Shown: positions 51,358-60,898, counted from the stretch's first letter. The stretch: DNA of 62,696 nucleotides from an uncultured Lachnospiraceae bacterium (GCA_949893755.1 CATLCV010000006.1:1-62696); one strand, 5' to 3'. Notes: generated from the letters alone by a model not told the origin. Translations and numbers: made by a program.

Positions 51358-52186
51358 AGATTTGGTATTTGATATCAGACAGGGAATCCTGAGAAGCGGG
51401 ACGTTGCTGCTTGTGCCGACGGTGATCGCGGCAGTAACATTTTTCGACTTTTATGCAAAGGCGCGGCGGTACCTGGAACAGGGGATGATACAAAGCACGG
51501 TGGATTATGGAGACTATTGGTTTTACCTGTACGGGGGGATGTGCGAATACATACCCTCTCCCGACAACCCATTCCAGTTTCCGGCTGTCTGGATCCTGGT
51601 ATTTTTAGTCCTTCCGTTTGTCCTGCTGAATTATCCGTTCCGGGATATGTACGGAGTAGGGCAGCAGATATTGGTCCGTTCCGGGCAGAGATCCCTGTGG
51701 TGGCTGTCAAAATGCTGCTGGAATTTTTGCGGGACTGTCCTGTATCACCTGATCATACAGGCGGCAGGGCTTGTGCTATCCCTTGTTTTTAAGGTGGAGA
51801 TATCAAACCGGATTCATATGGACTTTATCAACCTGGTATTCAATATCAGGTATCAGGAGGTCTGGCATCCTTCTTCGCTCCCGCTCGCGGCATTACTGCT
51901 GCCGATGCTGGTCTCCGCGGCCATCAATATGCTGCAGATGACGTTGTCCCTGTTTATCAGGCCGATGTTCGGCTTTTTCGCCGTGGCGGTTCTGCTGTTG
52001 GCGTCAGCCTACCTGCTGTCCCCGCTTCTGATCGGCAATTATGCCATGGCATTCCGGTATGACTGGATGCTCAAGGCGGGGGTTTCGATGGGAGCGGGAA
52101 TGAGGATAGCGGCAATCCTGCTGTTTCTGGCCGTCTTATCAGGACTGGTGAGATTCCGACTGTACGACATATTGGAAAATGAATGA
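51344..52186 (+). CDS. ABC-2 type permease, subunit 2
   Basis: A 280-residue membrane protein with about six TMs (for example TLLLVPTVIAAVTFFDFY, VWILVFLVLPFVLLNYPF, LIIQAAGLVLSLVFKV and MRIAAILLFLAVLSGLV). The coupling motif YGVGQQILVRSGQRSLWWLSK parallels that of subunit 1, so the two form a heterodimer. GGGAGCGGAAGC precedes the start inside subunit 1. A 99-base spacer separates it from the ATPase gene. Confidence 0.8.
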   Translation: MRFIKDLVFDIRQGILRSGTLLLVPTVIAAVTFFDFYAKARRYLEQGMIQSTVDYGDYWFYLYGGMCEYIPSPDNPFQFPAVWILVFLVLPFVLLNYPFRDMYGVGQQILVRSGQRSLWWLSKCCWNFCGTVLYHLIIQAAGLVLSLVFKVEISNRIHMDFINLVFNIRYQEVWHPSSLPLAALLLPMLVSAAINMLQMTLSLFIRPMFGFFAVAVLLLASAYLLSPLLIGNYAMAFRYDWMLKAGVSMGAGMRIAAILLFLAVLSGLVRFRLYDILENE

Positions 52187-52285
52187 CGATTCAGCGTTGT
52201 AAGGCGTAACTACAAAGCAGAAAGCAGAAGCGGCTGGAGCCTGCTATGCTGAATTACTGTGAAATAGGATAGGAAGGAGACAGAT

Positions 52286-52942
52286 ATGGTTCAAATAGAA
52301 GTTGATCATGTTACGAAGCGTATCCGCAAAAATACGGTTCTGCAGGATGTCACTGCAGTGATGCACGAGGGAAAGATCTATGGACTGCAGGGGGTGAACG
52401 GCTCGGGAAAGACCATGCTGATGCGTGCCATCATTGGTCTGATCCGTCCTTCGGAGGGGCAGGTGTCGATCAATGGCCGGGTATTGGGCAAGGACATCGA
52501 ATTTCCGGAAAGCATCGGCTTTCTGCTGGAAAATCCGGCATTTTTGGGGCGCTATTCAGGCTTTGACAACTTGAACATGCTGGCAGGCATCCGGAGGCTG
52601 GCCACGCCTGAGCAGATCCGGGAGAGCATCTGGGCGGTAGGGCTGGATCCGTCGGATGGGAAGAAGTACAGAAAATATTCGCTCGGAATGAAGCAGCGTC
52701 TCGGCATTGCCGCGGCGATCATGGAAGCGCCCGACATCGTGATCCTGGATGAACCGACCAATGCCCTTGACGAAGCTGGGGTCGGCCTGGTGAAGGGGAT
52801 TCTTACAGAGCAGAAACAGAGGGGCGCGCTTGTGATCGTGTCCTGCCATGATATCGGGATTCTGAAAGAGCTGTCGGATGAGATATTCAGGATGGATGCG
52901 GGCAGGGTCGTGGAACACCTGTGCCTGGGCAGCGCACAGTGA
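52286..52942 (+). CDS. ABC transporter ATP-binding protein
   Basis: A 218-residue ATPase for the two permeases upstream. It has Walker A GLQGVNGSGKTMLM (about residues 34-47), signature YSLGMKQRLGI, Walker B IVILDEPTNALD and switch VSCHD. The short length without a C-terminal extension is typical of small bacteriocin or lipoprotein exporters. AGGAAGGAG precedes the start. Confidence 0.9.
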   Translation: MVQIEVDHVTKRIRKNTVLQDVTAVMHEGKIYGLQGVNGSGKTMLMRAIIGLIRPSEGQVSINGRVLGKDIEFPESIGFLLENPAFLGRYSGFDNLNMLAGIRRLATPEQIRESIWAVGLDPSDGKKYRKYSLGMKQRLGIAAAIMEAPDIVILDEPTNALDEAGVGLVKGILTEQKQRGALVIVSCHDIGILKELSDEIFRMDAGRVVEHLCLGSAQ

Positions 52943-52964
52943 GACGGAGAAAGGAGAGGCAGAT

Positions 52965-53543
52965 ATGCGGAAAAAAAGAATTGCGGCTGTTGTGATCATG
53001 CTTTGCCTGATCGGGCTGTATGGAGCCAGAGTCTATGCGGTCAATGCGGATATCAGCACCCCGGGCCGCCGGGTATTCGAGAAGGGGGAGACGGTTCCGT
53101 ATGGAACAGACTATAATATCTCCGAGGGCGATTCCTGCGAGGGCTACACCGTGCAGGCATTGGATTCCAGGATCCTGCCCGCGGAGGAGTTCTGTAGAGA
53201 ATATGACGTGAAGAATATGGGAATTGCGGATGCTTTTTATATGGTAAAGCTGTCTGTAAAAAATGAAAGCAATCAACATGTCGGGGAACAGGGCGTGCCG
53301 CTGGGGATCTCCATGCTGGTCGGAACGAATTACTCTATCATACCATCACCGGCCCTGTTCCAGGCGGTGAATCCGGATATACCGGCAATGTCATTTTCCC
53401 TGCAGACCGGGACAGAGAAGGAGGTATGGCTTGTATTTCAGCTGATCTCCGGAAGCACGCCGGATGCGGAATATCTGGAAGAACATCCGCCCATGCTGCA
53501 GATCACGCAGTATCCGAATCAAAAATTGCTCCAGTTGTCCTGA
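52965..53543 (+). CDS. Exported accessory protein of the ABC operon (DUF5028-like)
   Basis: A 192-residue protein with an N-terminal signal/TM (RIAAVVIMLCLIGLYGARVYA) and a beta-rich outer domain. It includes EGDSCEGYTVQALDSRILPAEEF and VKLSVKNESNQHVGEQG. It resembles, from memory, DUF5028 proteins next to similar ABC systems, but this is not certain. Its TxxDARI/VKL layout also resembles the fold of the operon's lipoprotein, so both may be surface shields or sensors. AAAGGAG precedes ATG 52965. It ends the operon, 62 bases before the next promoter. Confidence 0.65.
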   Translation: MRKKRIAAVVIMLCLIGLYGARVYAVNADISTPGRRVFEKGETVPYGTDYNISEGDSCEGYTVQALDSRILPAEEFCREYDVKNMGIADAFYMVKLSVKNESNQHVGEQGVPLGISMLVGTNYSIIPSPALFQAVNPDIPAMSFSLQTGTEKEVWLVFQLISGSTPDAEYLEEHPPMLQITQYPNQKLLQLS

Positions 53544-53605
53544 CGCATCAGGGAGAAAATATGCATTTTATATTCAGGCTGTTCAGCGTAGAGGAACATA
53601 CAAGA

Positions 53606-53633
53606 TTGTAGAAAATGAAAAATGTGATATACT
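53606..53633 (+). promoter_or_regulatory. Promoter of the agr-like locus
   Basis: TTGTAG (53606-53611), 16 bases, TATACT (53628-53633), about 80 bases before the response regulator start. The leader has a small GGGCCCC-centred dyad. Confidence 0.55.
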
Positions 53634-53711
53634 AAGATATACCCACTGGGCCCCCTGTGGCAGCCAATCGGTTGTTTTACAGGGTAGAATAACGAGGAAA
53701 GAGGTTTCGGG

Positions 53712-54422
53712 ATGATTAAGATAGCCGTGTGTGACGATGAGCAGCATTTTGTAACACAGATCAAAAATATTCTGGAGGAATATGGTAAAACAAATCAGAC
53801 AGAGATCAGCGTCAGTGAGTTTCATGACGGTGTCATGCTTTTGGATCGGTATGACTGCAGCTATGACATCATCTTTTTGGATATCAAAATGCCCCATATC
53901 GACGGCGTGAAGGTGGCGGAGAAAATACGCGTCCGAGATCCCAATGTGACGATTATTTTCCTGACCTCTCTTTTTCAGCGGGCCGTGGACGGCTATCGGG
54001 TCCGCGCGTCCAATTTTTTGGTCAAACCGGTCTCCAAAAAGAAGCTTACACAGGAGATTGACCGCTGGATAGAGACGAACAGGGAAAAGAAGCAGGAATG
54101 CCTGCTCGTAGAGAACATGACAGGACGGTTTATGATTCCAATCTCCTCATTGAGATACATCGAGACGGCTGATCGAAACCTGCTGCTGCATTCGGAGGAA
54201 AAAAAGATTGTCTGCTATAAAAAACTGAAGGAGCTGAAGGAACGGCTGGAACCGTATGGTTTTGGGCAGAGCCACAAGAGTTATCTGGTGAATTTTTCAT
54301 ATATTGATACCATCAGCGGCAATGCGATCATTTTGATTACGAAAGAGGAGATTCCACTGAGCCGGGCAATGAAAAAAGAGTTTATGGCACACCTTGCCAG
54401 ATATATGGGAGGGAAGCTATGA
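53712..54422 (+). CDS. LytTR-type (AgrA-like) response regulator of the agr-like locus
   Basis: A 236-residue regulator. The receiver domain has VCDDEQHFV and IIFLDIKMPHIDGVKVAEKI (Asp about residue 57), with Lys in FLVKPVSKK. The LytTR domain (about 130-235) has SSLRYIETADRNLLLHSEE and FGQSHKSYLVNFSYIDTI. A GAAAGAGG-like site precedes the start. It overlaps the kinase gene by 4 bases (ATGA). It is only distantly similar to the regulator at 38113, so the two systems are separate. Confidence 0.9.
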   Translation: MIKIAVCDDEQHFVTQIKNILEEYGKTNQTEISVSEFHDGVMLLDRYDCSYDIIFLDIKMPHIDGVKVAEKIRVRDPNVTIIFLTSLFQRAVDGYRVRASNFLVKPVSKKKLTQEIDRWIETNREKKQECLLVENMTGRFMIPISSLRYIETADRNLLLHSEEKKIVCYKKLKELKERLEPYGFGQSHKSYLVNFSYIDTISGNAIILITKEEIPLSRAMKKEFMAHLARYMGGKL

Positions 54423-55694
54423 ATGTGGTTCTGGATATTGTGTTTACCTTGATTGAAGGCTGCTGTTTGCTGTATCTGGTAAAAAATGAACAGATTAAAC
54501 AAAAGAGACAAGTGCTTTTTGCGATTTCCTATATCGTGACTACTTTTGGGCTCACACAGATGTTTACGCTTTCTGAGTTGGGAATCAAGATGGTGTTTAC
54601 CTGTGGGAGTGTAGCTCTATTTTATTTTTTTTATTCTTGGGTTGTCCATGAAAAAGTCAGTTTTCTATATGATAATTGGTATATTTTTACTTTTAGCCAG
54701 CGAGTTTCTCGTTACTAATATAGGATTGCTGTTTCAAATAAATCCAGGATTAAAAGAGGATGCGTCAATCTCTACCGTACACATAATTATAAGCAAAATA
54801 ATATATATCGCACTTTTGGCCATAGTGCAAAAAATAATTTCGGATGTAAACAGGGAAAGGTTTGATATAAAAGTATTGTTTTTCTTTGTATGTTCTAATA
54901 TTGGTTATGTGATTGTAGGAATATCTATTTATGCTAATATCCTTTATACGGAGGGGGAAACGTATAGTAATATGCTGTTGATTTGCTCAGCAGTTATGCT
55001 GTTCACATTTATTATTAATGTATTCTTTTCCAATAAATATTCAAAAGTAGAAAATGAGATGCAACAACAGAGGATGGCAATTTATAAATTAGAAACGCAG
55101 ACGCGATATTATGAAGAAAAAATGAGGGATGAAGAGCGGATTAAAGAAATCTACCATGATATGAAAAACCATTTACTGTTATTGGAAGAAGAGTGGGGGG
55201 AGAAAAACAGTACAGGGATTAAAAATCTGAGGAAAGAAATAGCACAATATGAAAATTATTATAGAACCGGAAATAAGTTTGTGGATATTATTTTAAAGGA
55301 CAAGTTTGCAAAAGCTGCGGAATATGGCATCCATATAGAAGATAGTGTAGAACTGATTGATATTGATTTTATTGAACCGTTGGATCTCAGCACTGTTTTT
55401 GGCAATTTGTTGGATAATTCTATAGAAGCCTGCAGATCAATTGAAGAACCGGAAAAAAGGCAGATTTTTATTTCGTCAAAACGGGAGAATAATATTCTGA
55501 TCATCAGCATCAAAAATAATAAAGTAAATGGAAATTCAAAAAATGTCCCTAAAAAAGTGATTCACGGATATGGACTGGCTAATGTAAGAGCGGCAGTCCA
55601 CAAATACGGAGGAGGTATTGATATCATGGAAGGGGAACAGGAATTTGCTGTCAATATCGTAATGCCGATTAAGAATGGAGAGGCGTTCGCATGA
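54419..55694 (+). pseudogene. AgrC-like GHKL sensor kinase, frameshifted
   Basis: Two overlapping frames together make one AgrC-like kinase. Frame 2 (54419-54718) gives three TMs and the opening MNVVLDIVFTLIEGCCLLYL. A +1 frame (from about 54648, MKKSVFYMIIGIFLLLASEF, to 55694) gives four more TMs. These are followed by a coiled-coil, phosphoacceptor EIYHDMKNHLLLLEEEW, N-box VFGNLLDNSIEACRSIEEP and GHGYGLANVRAAV-like G-box. The switch must occur near ATGAAAAAGTCAG, which contains an A5 run. The intact protein would have about 425 residues and seven TMs. The start has GGGAGGG and overlaps the regulator. It may be a natural mutation, a sequencing error, or re-initiation at 54648. Confidence 0.8.
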
Positions 55695-55852
55695 AAAAAT
55701 CTATACTGAATATTTTAAGTAATATCGCATTGTGGACGGCGGTTATTTCTCTGGCACAATGCAGTGGATTGAGCGGACATCAGCCGGAACTGACAGATTC
55801 CCTAAAAAAGCAAATGGAACAATTAAAAGGTAAAACATGTGCAGAGCTATAA
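55691..55852 (+). CDS. agrD: AgrD-like cyclic lactone autoinducer prepeptide
   Basis: A 53-residue frame starting MKKSILNILSNIALWTAVIS and overlapping the kinase stop by 4 bases (ATGA). It has the AgrD plan. First comes an amphipathic membrane-binding leader. Then a short core with one cysteine, QCSGLSGHQPE, that could form a thiolactone ring. Last is an acidic/charged tail, LTDSLKKQMEQLKGK, of the QPExPxxLKK type shared by Clostridia peptides. The second Cys near the end is unusual. No agrB processing protease gene was found in the window. It is the probable ligand precursor for the adjacent kinase. Confidence 0.7.
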   Translation: MKKSILNILSNIALWTAVISLAQCSGLSGHQPELTDSLKKQMEQLKGKTCAEL

Positions 55853-55883
55853 AATAGACATGAAGGAATCCTAACTGCCTGTC

Positions 55884-56255
55884 TTGCTGACGAAATCTAT
55901 TGTATACAATCTGATCCAGCGCATTGGAAGCCAGCGCAGGCATGCATCGAAGATTGAGGCGGAAGCATTGGTGGAAATGCCGTACATAAAATATCTGCTG
56001 GATGTTTTTCGAAGCAATCCGGAGTTTTTTACAGTATTCAAAATCCCGCCAGAGGTCTGCTTAGACGCAGAAGTGATATACCGCCTTTTTGCAGATCAAT
56101 TTCTAATGCTGAGAATGGATGGTGACAAGTGCTTTGAACAGGTGAAAATGCTGAAACAGGATGCCGGGATACGGTATTTTTTTCAATGTTCTGCAAACTT
56201 TTATCAAGTTTGCCATAGCAATCCGGAGGCTTTAGATCTGAGCAGCTTTGCATAG
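55884..56255 (+). CDS. Hypothetical protein, weakly supported
   Basis: A 123-residue frame beginning with TTG, with only AAGGAAT about 15 bases upstream. It contains IEAEALVEMPYIKYLLDVFR and DQFLMLRMDGDKCFEQVKMLKQ, amphipathic helices with four Cys. No TM, signal or known family. Codon use looks coding and a strong terminator follows at 56305, which supports a transcript. It is not AgrB. It could be the remainder of a longer gene. Confidence 0.4.
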   Translation: MLTKSIVYNLIQRIGSQRRHASKIEAEALVEMPYIKYLLDVFRSNPEFFTVFKIPPEVCLDAEVIYRLFADQFLMLRMDGDKCFEQVKMLKQDAGIRYFFQCSANFYQVCHSNPEALDLSSFA

Positions 56256-56304
56256 GACAGTTTTTTTGTATTATTTAACAAACACCGATGGATCAATCTA
56301 AAAG

Positions 56305-56352
56305 ATCCGGATAACGAGACAGAGAAATCTGTGCTTGTTATCCGGATTTTTT
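56305..56352 (+). terminator. Intrinsic terminator closing the agr-like locus
   Basis: ATCCGGATAAC (56305-56315) pairs perfectly with GTTATCCGGAT (56337-56347). An inner CAGA-GAAA-TCTG stem lies between, and six T follow. The next 200 bases up to the YesM-like gene are AT-rich and include TATAAT near 56463. Confidence 0.85.
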
Positions 56353-56554
56353 GGATTGGCCGGAAGAGTACATTATTATGGCCTTTGTCCATTTTACAAT
56401 GCATACGCAAAAAAAATGAGTACTTTATAAAATATTACACTATTTTTTTGAGCAGATTCTTTTATAATAATTGTAACTGTTTAGAATGGCAGACGCCCCG
56501 CCCCGTCTGCCGCGCAGACCAGAAAACCACCACTCACACAGGAGGCGCACCGCT

Positions 56555-58270
56555 ATGAAGATCAGAAACAAGATCCTGCTCACTCTGCTGACGGTCCTTT
56601 TGTTCACCGGGATCGTGCTCACGACCATCTGGTATGGGACAAGCAGGAGCCTGATGAATACATATCTGAAAAACATGTCCGAGAGTACGATGCTGGACGC
56701 GTACCACGCATTCGAATACATCCTGACCGACACCTCGTACATGGCGACCCTGATCGCCACCAATGAAAAAAATATCATCGCTCCGGTCAGCAGTCTGCGG
56801 CCCAGCGTGCTGGAGCCGGGCGGGCAGTGGAACCAGGGATATCTGGATAACCGGCGCGTGATCCTGGATTATATCAAGAGCATGAACGGATACAAATATT
56901 ACATATCCGGGATTGCGGTGGCCTCCAACGAGGACTGCATTTTTTCCACCAGCCATATCATACAGGAAAAGGCAAAGCTGTACGAGGAGATTCAGAAGCT
57001 GGACCAGAAGCGGCTGGAAACCTCCATGGTGATGATGGAGCCGGTTCATCTGGAGGGGCTGAAATCCACGGTTTCCAGTGATTATGTGGTTCCCGCCGTG
57101 CGGGGGATCGTGGATTCCCGGGGCAATCTATCCGGCTATGTGATCCTGTATTTTGACTACGGCGTGATCGATCAGATGTTTTCCGCCAACCTGCCGGAGG
57201 GCAGCTATTTTCAGGTGGTCAATGAGCAGAACTCCCTCATTTTTTCCAACTGCGGGGATGACATGTCCATTTTCGAAAATAAGCCTGCCGGTTATGAATA
57301 CAATACCTTCCGGGCCGGGAATGTGGGCTGGAATTTCCACATGGCGATCCCGTCTCATTTTTATATTGCGGGGATCCAGCGCACGGTACTGCTGACCGGC
57401 GGGGTGATCGCGGTCATTATCCTGCTGGCAGGGATTGTATCAGTGATCGTGGTCTCACGGGTGACGACAGAGATTACCCTATTAAGCGAACGGATGAACC
57501 AGGTTTCGGCTGGAAATCTGGATGCCAGATACGATGGGAAGAGCCGGGATGAGATCGGCCGGATGGGACACACCTTCAACCACATGGTGGTGCGGATCCA
57601 GGAGCTGATGGAGAAGATCGCCCAGGAAGAAAAGGAAAAACGGCTGAGTGAGATCGCGTTTCTGCAGGCTCAGATCAACCCCCATTTCATTTCCAATGTG
57701 CTGAATAACGCGGCATGGATGGCAAAGATCCGTCATGCGGAAAACCTGGTGCTGCTTTTAAATTCCCTGAACGCGCTCCTGCAGAACGCCATGCACGCGG
57801 AGGAGGATCTGATCCGGCTGTCGGATGAATTGAAGTATGTGGACAACTATCTGACGATCATGGAATACAGCGGAAGCTACGACTTTTCCGTGGAAAAGGC
57901 GGTAGATGAGGATACGAAAAAACTGTATATCCCGCGCTTTATCCTGCAGCCCATCGTGGAAAACGCGATTTACCACGGGCTCCCCGATGACCTTTCCAGG
58001 CAGGGGCAGATCCGGATCTCAGCCAGACGGGTTTCGGAAGGTCTGGAGATTGCCGTGGAGGACAATGGCTCAGGGATTACGGAGCAGGAGATCGAACAGA
58101 TGATGAAGGGACAGGCAAAGGGGCGCGGTTCCTTTAACGGGATCGGCGTTGTGAATGTAAATGAACGGATCCGGCTGTATTTCGGGCAGGAGTACGGGCT
58201 GCATTATGAAAGCGAGCCGGGGCATTATACGAGGTGCGTCTTCCGGCTGCCTGTTGTGGAAACGGTATAA
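56555..58270 (+). CDS. YesM-type sensor histidine kinase
   Basis: A 571-residue membrane kinase of the YesM family that controls carbohydrate uptake genes. TM1 is at residues 6-26 (ILLTLLTVLLFTGIVLTTIW), an extracellular sensor spans about 30-275, and TM2 lies at about 277-300. The HAMP is at about 305-355 (MNQVSAGNLDARYDGKSRDEIGRMGHTFNHM). The His_kinase motif is FLQAQINPHFISNVLNNAAW and the ATPase has LQPIVENAIYHGLPD and EDNGSGI. AGGAGG precedes ATG 56555, preferred over an upstream in-frame ATG. The response regulator gene follows 106 bases later. Confidence 0.92.
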   Translation: MKIRNKILLTLLTVLLFTGIVLTTIWYGTSRSLMNTYLKNMSESTMLDAYHAFEYILTDTSYMATLIATNEKNIIAPVSSLRPSVLEPGGQWNQGYLDNRRVILDYIKSMNGYKYYISGIAVASNEDCIFSTSHIIQEKAKLYEEIQKLDQKRLETSMVMMEPVHLEGLKSTVSSDYVVPAVRGIVDSRGNLSGYVILYFDYGVIDQMFSANLPEGSYFQVVNEQNSLIFSNCGDDMSIFENKPAGYEYNTFRAGNVGWNFHMAIPSHFYIAGIQRTVLLTGGVIAVIILLAGIVSVIVVSRVTTEITLLSERMNQVSAGNLDARYDGKSRDEIGRMGHTFNHMVVRIQELMEKIAQEEKEKRLSEIAFLQAQINPHFISNVLNNAAWMAKIRHAENLVLLLNSLNALLQNAMHAEEDLIRLSDELKYVDNYLTIMEYSGSYDFSVEKAVDEDTKKLYIPRFILQPIVENAIYHGLPDDLSRQGQIRISARRVSEGLEIAVEDNGSGITEQEIEQMMKGQAKGRGSFNGIGVVNVNERIRLYFGQEYGLHYESEPGHYTRCVFRLPVVETV

Positions 58271-58376
58271 GGAAGAGTATGGAAAAGCGGCGGCTGCGCG
58301 GAAGCATGAGGTTACCGCCGGACAGGAGCCGCCTGCCCCGGATCATGTGTAAAACAGAAAATGAGGAGTTATTGAT

Positions 58377-59921
58377 ATGGAAAAGATAAAACTGGCACTG
58401 GTGGATGACGAGCTGACCAGCCGCAATGCGGTCAAAAAATTCCTGGAGGGAAATGATACCTACGAAGTGGCTGCGGATTTTCAAAATGGGAAAACGGCCC
58501 TGGAATGGCTGCGGAAAAACAGCATTGATATCCTGCTGTGCGATATGCAGATGCCGGAAATGGACGGGGTGGAGCTGATGCGGCTGGTCCATATCATTGA
58601 TGAATACCTTCCGGTGATCGCCATCAGCGGCTTTGATGATTTTAATTATGTGCGGGGCAGCCTGATCAATGGGGCGGCCAATTATCTGCTGAAGCACGAG
58701 ATCACGCGGGAGAAGCTTCTGTATGTCCTGGATCAGGTGCGGGAGCGCTATCGGATCATCCCGGCGGGCAGGGAAATGCGGAGCCAGCGGGGATACTGCA
58801 TGTACGACAGGGCGGAATTCCGGGAGGAAAATCTGCGGAGGCTGTGTGAGGAGGGGAAGATCCATTTCCACTGCCACAATGTGATCCCCATTGCCATCGG
58901 GCCGGATTACAAATTTCCGGAGGGCGTGAGCATCGCCGAATACAAGCAGGACATCAGCAAGGCGGTGATCGACATGCTGAACCAGATGCTGGGAGGGGAG
59001 TACGAGTATGTGATCTATGTATCCAGACGGCAGCATTTATTTCTGCTGATCTCATTTCCCGGGGAGCGGAGCACGCTGTTCATGCTGAATACCATGACCA
59101 ACCTGGCGGGACGGCTGCAGCGGCAGATCCTCCGCATGCTGGACATCACCGTTACCCTGGCAACCGGGGAAATCCATCGGGACATCCGGCAGGCATTGGA
59201 GGAAGCGGAGCATCTGGAAGGGCTTCTGCAGGATAAATTATATCTCGGGGGCAGCCGGATCATATCCGCGGCCGTGGCAAAGCGGCTGGAATACAGCAGA
59301 GAAGAGATCCCGGAGAGCCTTTGGGAGCAGTTCCGGTTTGAACTGGAGCATCAGATGGAAGGGAGCGGGGATACGCTCTGCGAGCTGCTGGACGTGATGG
59401 AAAAGGAACGTTTTCAATACGAAAAAATGCTCTGGACCTGTAAGGAGATCGTGATGCTGCTAAAAAAATACGGCTTTGCGGAGGAAGGGGATGCCGGACG
59501 CATGCTGGAGGGCATGAAGGAATATGAGGAATACAGCCATCTGCGGACCGAGATCACGGAGCTGTTCCGCAGGCAGATGTATCAGTCCCGGAAGAAGCGG
59601 GGAGAAAAATATTCGCCCCAGATCGAGCAGGCCGTGGCCTACATCCATAAGAATTTTACGGAGGATATCTCCCTGGAACAATGCGCGGAGGTCACGGGAG
59701 TGAGCTACACCTATCTGAGCCGTGAATTTAAGAAGGAGACCGGCATGCGCTTCGTGGAATTTCTGAACCGCCAGCGGGTGAACCGGGCAAAAAGCCTTCT
59801 GGTGCGCAAGGATATTTCTGTGAAAAAGGCGGCGGAGCTGTCCGGCTTCCGGAATTATAATTACTTTTTCAAGGTATTCAAGGAGGTGGAAGGAGTCACG
59901 CCCAGCGAATTTTTGTCATAA
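58377..59921 (+). CDS. YesN-type response regulator with AraC DNA-binding domain
   Basis: A 514-residue regulator. The receiver (1-120) has ALVDDELTSRN and ILLCDMQMPEMDGVEL (Asp about residue 56). The long helical middle region (about 130-400) is typical of this family. The AraC-type HTH at the C-terminus (about 410-512) has ISLEQCAEVTGVSYTYLSREFKKETG and DISVKKAAELSGFRNYNYFFKVFK. It probably activates the permease/GH43 genes that follow. TGAGGAG precedes the start. Confidence 0.93.
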   Translation: MEKIKLALVDDELTSRNAVKKFLEGNDTYEVAADFQNGKTALEWLRKNSIDILLCDMQMPEMDGVELMRLVHIIDEYLPVIAISGFDDFNYVRGSLINGAANYLLKHEITREKLLYVLDQVRERYRIIPAGREMRSQRGYCMYDRAEFREENLRRLCEEGKIHFHCHNVIPIAIGPDYKFPEGVSIAEYKQDISKAVIDMLNQMLGGEYEYVIYVSRRQHLFLLISFPGERSTLFMLNTMTNLAGRLQRQILRMLDITVTLATGEIHRDIRQALEEAEHLEGLLQDKLYLGGSRIISAAVAKRLEYSREEIPESLWEQFRFELEHQMEGSGDTLCELLDVMEKERFQYEKMLWTCKEIVMLLKKYGFAEEGDAGRMLEGMKEYEEYSHLRTEITELFRRQMYQSRKKRGEKYSPQIEQAVAYIHKNFTEDISLEQCAEVTGVSYTYLSREFKKETGMRFVEFLNRQRVNRAKSLLVRKDISVKKAAELSGFRNYNYFFKVFKEVEGVTPSEFLS

Positions 59922-59986
59922 GGAACTGTGCAAAAAAACAGAGTATTTCGAAAAAATTTATTATCTTTTTTCGCCCAAAATCCTCT

Positions 59987-59992
59987 TATAAT
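59987..59992 (+). promoter_or_regulatory. -10 element of the sugar transporter operon
   Basis: TATAAT lies 28 bases before the permease ATG. The expected -35 position has only TCTTTT, so activation by a regulator such as the YesN-type protein is plausible. Confidence 0.5.
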
Positions 59993-60019
59993 GAAAGGCA
60001 CATAGGAGGTATGACTATT

Positions 60020-60895
60020 ATGAAAAAATTGGGTAAAAAAAATGACTGGGCGGCGTATCTGTATATTCTGCCCCTGCTGCTTTTGTCCTTTGTGCTGGTC
60101 TATTACTGCATCATCAATACGGTGATGGTCAGCTTTACGGACTGGGACGGGATGTCCGGCACCTACAATATCATTGGCTTTCGGAATTACGCAAAAATGC
60201 TGACGGATCAGGTGTTCTGGAAATCTGTGACCAACAATATCATTTTCTTCGTCGGGACGGTGTTCATCCAGGCTGGGCTGGGATTTCTCCTGGCGGTCCT
60301 GCTGAAAATGAAGCTGCCGGGCTCCAACCTGTTTAAGGCAGTCTATTTCATGCCGATCGCCATGGCGACCTCTATCATCACGGCGGTGTTCAAGATCATC
60401 ATGGACCCAACCAACGGAGCGCTGAACCAGTTCCTGCGTGCCATCCATCTGGACGGACTGGCGATGAGCTGGCTGGGAGATCCGAAGATCGCGCTGTTTT
60501 CCGTGATCGTGGTCAATATCTTCCAGTGGATGGGATTTTCCATGATCACCTATTATGCCGGGCTGATGAGCCTTCCGGAGGATGTGTACGAGGCGGCCAA
60601 GATCGACGGGGCAGGCTTCTGGCGCACCCTGGTGTCGGTGACATTTCCCATGGTAAAAGGAACCACCAACGTGCTGATCGTCCTGGGGATTGTGGGCTCC
60701 TTAAAGACCTTTGACCTGGTAAAGCTTTTGACAGCCGGAGGGCCGGGAAGGACCACCACGGTCATGAATACGTACCTGTATGAAAAAGCCTTCAATGATT
60801 TTAACGCAGGCGGGGCCGCGTCGATCGGCGTGGCGATCCTGGTCATTGCCATGATCATGTCATTTCTGCAGATCAAGCTGGGGAAGGAGGACTAG
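60020..60895 (+). CDS. Carbohydrate ABC transporter permease, MalF/UgpA type
   Basis: A 291-residue permease with six TMs. It has the family start AAYLYILPLLLLSFVLVYYCI, the DWDGMSGTYNIIGFRNYAKML loop, and the EAA motif LPEDVYEAAKIDGAGFWRTLVSVTFPM that docks the ATPase. The second ATG (60020) was used because AGGAGG is 10 bases before it; ATG 60011 abuts the ribosome site. It is followed 3 bases later by the second permease. No binding protein gene is visible; it may lie beyond the window. Confidence 0.92.
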   Translation: MKKLGKKNDWAAYLYILPLLLLSFVLVYYCIINTVMVSFTDWDGMSGTYNIIGFRNYAKMLTDQVFWKSVTNNIIFFVGTVFIQAGLGFLLAVLLKMKLPGSNLFKAVYFMPIAMATSIITAVFKIIMDPTNGALNQFLRAIHLDGLAMSWLGDPKIALFSVIVVNIFQWMGFSMITYYAGLMSLPEDVYEAAKIDGAGFWRTLVSVTFPMVKGTTNVLIVLGIVGSLKTFDLVKLLTAGGPGRTTTVMNTYLYEKAFNDFNAGGAASIGVAILVIAMIMSFLQIKLGKED

Positions 60896-60898
60896 AGG

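Noticed and set aside
55884..56255. AgrB protease downstream of agrD
   Set aside because: The frame has no transmembrane segments and lacks the AgrB His/Cys catalytic layout.
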